Assembly (NCBI GenBank): GCA_002973635.1
Contig: CP027224.1
Coordinates: 4,350,501-4,414,500, forward strand
DNA length: 64,000 bases
Reading direction: 5' to 3'
From: Lysinibacillus sp. B2A1
GTDB lineage: Bacteria; Bacillota; Bacilli; Bacillales_A; Planococcaceae
Part shown: positions 63,564-64,000 of the stretch, piece by piece
Numbering within the stretch: position 1 is the first letter of the stretch
Layout: each line of letters begins with the position of its first letter
Translations under genes and position numbers: made by a program
The notes under the pieces: generated by a model
What the model saw: the letters and a program-made list of their open reading frames with translations, nothing else
What the model was told of the DNA's origin: nothing
The model's database searches: none

Positions 63564-64000
63564 CTATTCTTCAAAAAGATCCATCGGCATAGTTTCCATA
63601 AATTCCCTTAATTCTCGAATACCAGGAAGCTCACTTTCTACAAGTTCTACACCTAGAATTTTCGCAAGCGGTTGAAGCATCGGTCTTACCTCTTTAGAGA
63701 CAAATATTTTACTTGGTCTTACCTCTAAGCCTTGTAAATATGCCCATAAAATGCTTTGTGCAATTGGTGGCGTTTTAGGCATAGGGAACATTTCGTGTCC
63801 AATCACCAAATTGCTTCCTCGTTCAACAAGCATGCCAACAATCGGAAAAACAGTGCGGTTGGTTTGTTCCATTTCTACACCAAAAGGCATGTAAAATAAA
63901 TCATATTCTAGTTGTAATGCACTTTTAGGCTTTTTCTTATATTGTGCTTTCTCAAACATTGAAATTTCCTCGTAGCACTCGTACGTTGGTTTTGAGACCT
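63564..64000 (-). CDS. Hypothetical protein, C-terminal part (partial)
   Basis: The frame is open through the right edge (reading VSKPTYECYEEI before Met 63959), so the gene probably begins outside the window; a start at ATG 63959 with GAGGAA is an alternative. The visible part is soluble: LEYDLFYMPFGVEMEQ, PIVGMLVERGSNLVIG, KTPPIAQSILWAYLQGLEVR, KIFVSKEVRPMLQPLAKILG. This looks like the DUF6930-type domain of uncharacterised Bacillales proteins, but I am not sure of the assignment. Confidence 0.6.
   Translation of the reverse strand, partial: VSKPTYECYEEISMFEKAQYKKKPKSALQLEYDLFYMPFGVEMEQTNRTVFPIVGMLVERGSNLVIGHEMFPMPKTPPIAQSILWAYLQGLEVRPSKIFVSKEVRPMLQPLAKILGVELVESELPGIRELREFMETMPMDLFEE

Overview
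The window is low-GC Gram-positive chromosome from a spore-forming member of the Bacillaceae/Caryophanaceae, most like Lysinibacillus. Reasons: the sufCDSUB order; a metN-metP-metQ / yusE-yusF-gcvH-yusI / fadE-fadA-fadN block in the same order as in Bacillus subtilis; a GltC-type regulator; a CwlJ germination hydrolase; an SLH-domain surface protein; strong GGAGG ribosome sites; and many intrinsic terminators. No rRNA, tRNA, CRISPR array or transposase gene was seen. The genus is an inference from gene content.

Layout. 1-4.0 kb: edge of a lipoprotein gene behind a Fur box, a cold-shock gene with a structured leader, a GNAT acetyltransferase, and a MerR regulator with a membrane protein behind a 19-bp-spacer promoter. 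4.1-9.4 kb: suf Fe-S assembly operon. 9.8-13.5 kb: a 7TM hybrid sensor kinase and its response regulator. 13.7 kb: gltC. 14.6-29.8 kb: two co-directional operons for an apparent secreted polysaccharide. The distal one has a nucleotide-sugar dehydrogenase, a double deacetylase, a PilZ-glycosyltransferase, a second deacetylase and a GH18-like lipoprotein. The proximal one has a degenerate GGDEF/receiver protein, a HEAT-repeat protein, a second glycosyltransferase and a 1059-residue glycoside hydrolase. 30.0-32.8 kb: methionine ABC transporter behind a SAM riboswitch. 32.9-40.4 kb: yusEF, gcvH, yusI and the fadNAE beta-oxidation operon behind a FadR operator.

40.7-53 kb: thioredoxin-like and C39-like proteins, an ECF sigma factor paired with a SpoIIP-domain membrane protein, YpcP exonuclease, hutI-hutG, an envelope cluster of two CelD/BioF2-type acyltransferases and a deacetylase, an OsmC protein that seems to start at ATT, and a Na/Pi-type transporter. 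53-64 kb: accessory genes (NUMOD4-like protein, ZIP transporter, SLH protein, 3-hydroxyacyl-CoA dehydrogenase, pyridoxal kinase divergent from an ECF S-component, cwlJ) separated by unusual non-coding structures.

The least ordinary parts are: (i) the 15-kb polysaccharide locus, whose regulatory proteins keep the folds of second-messenger and phosphorelay domains but lack signature residues; (ii) intergenic arrays with a strict 21-nt period at three places, the largest with about 24 units and a perfect alternation of two unit types; and (iii) an ~880-bp nested inverted structure near the right end with identical hairpins at both outer ends.
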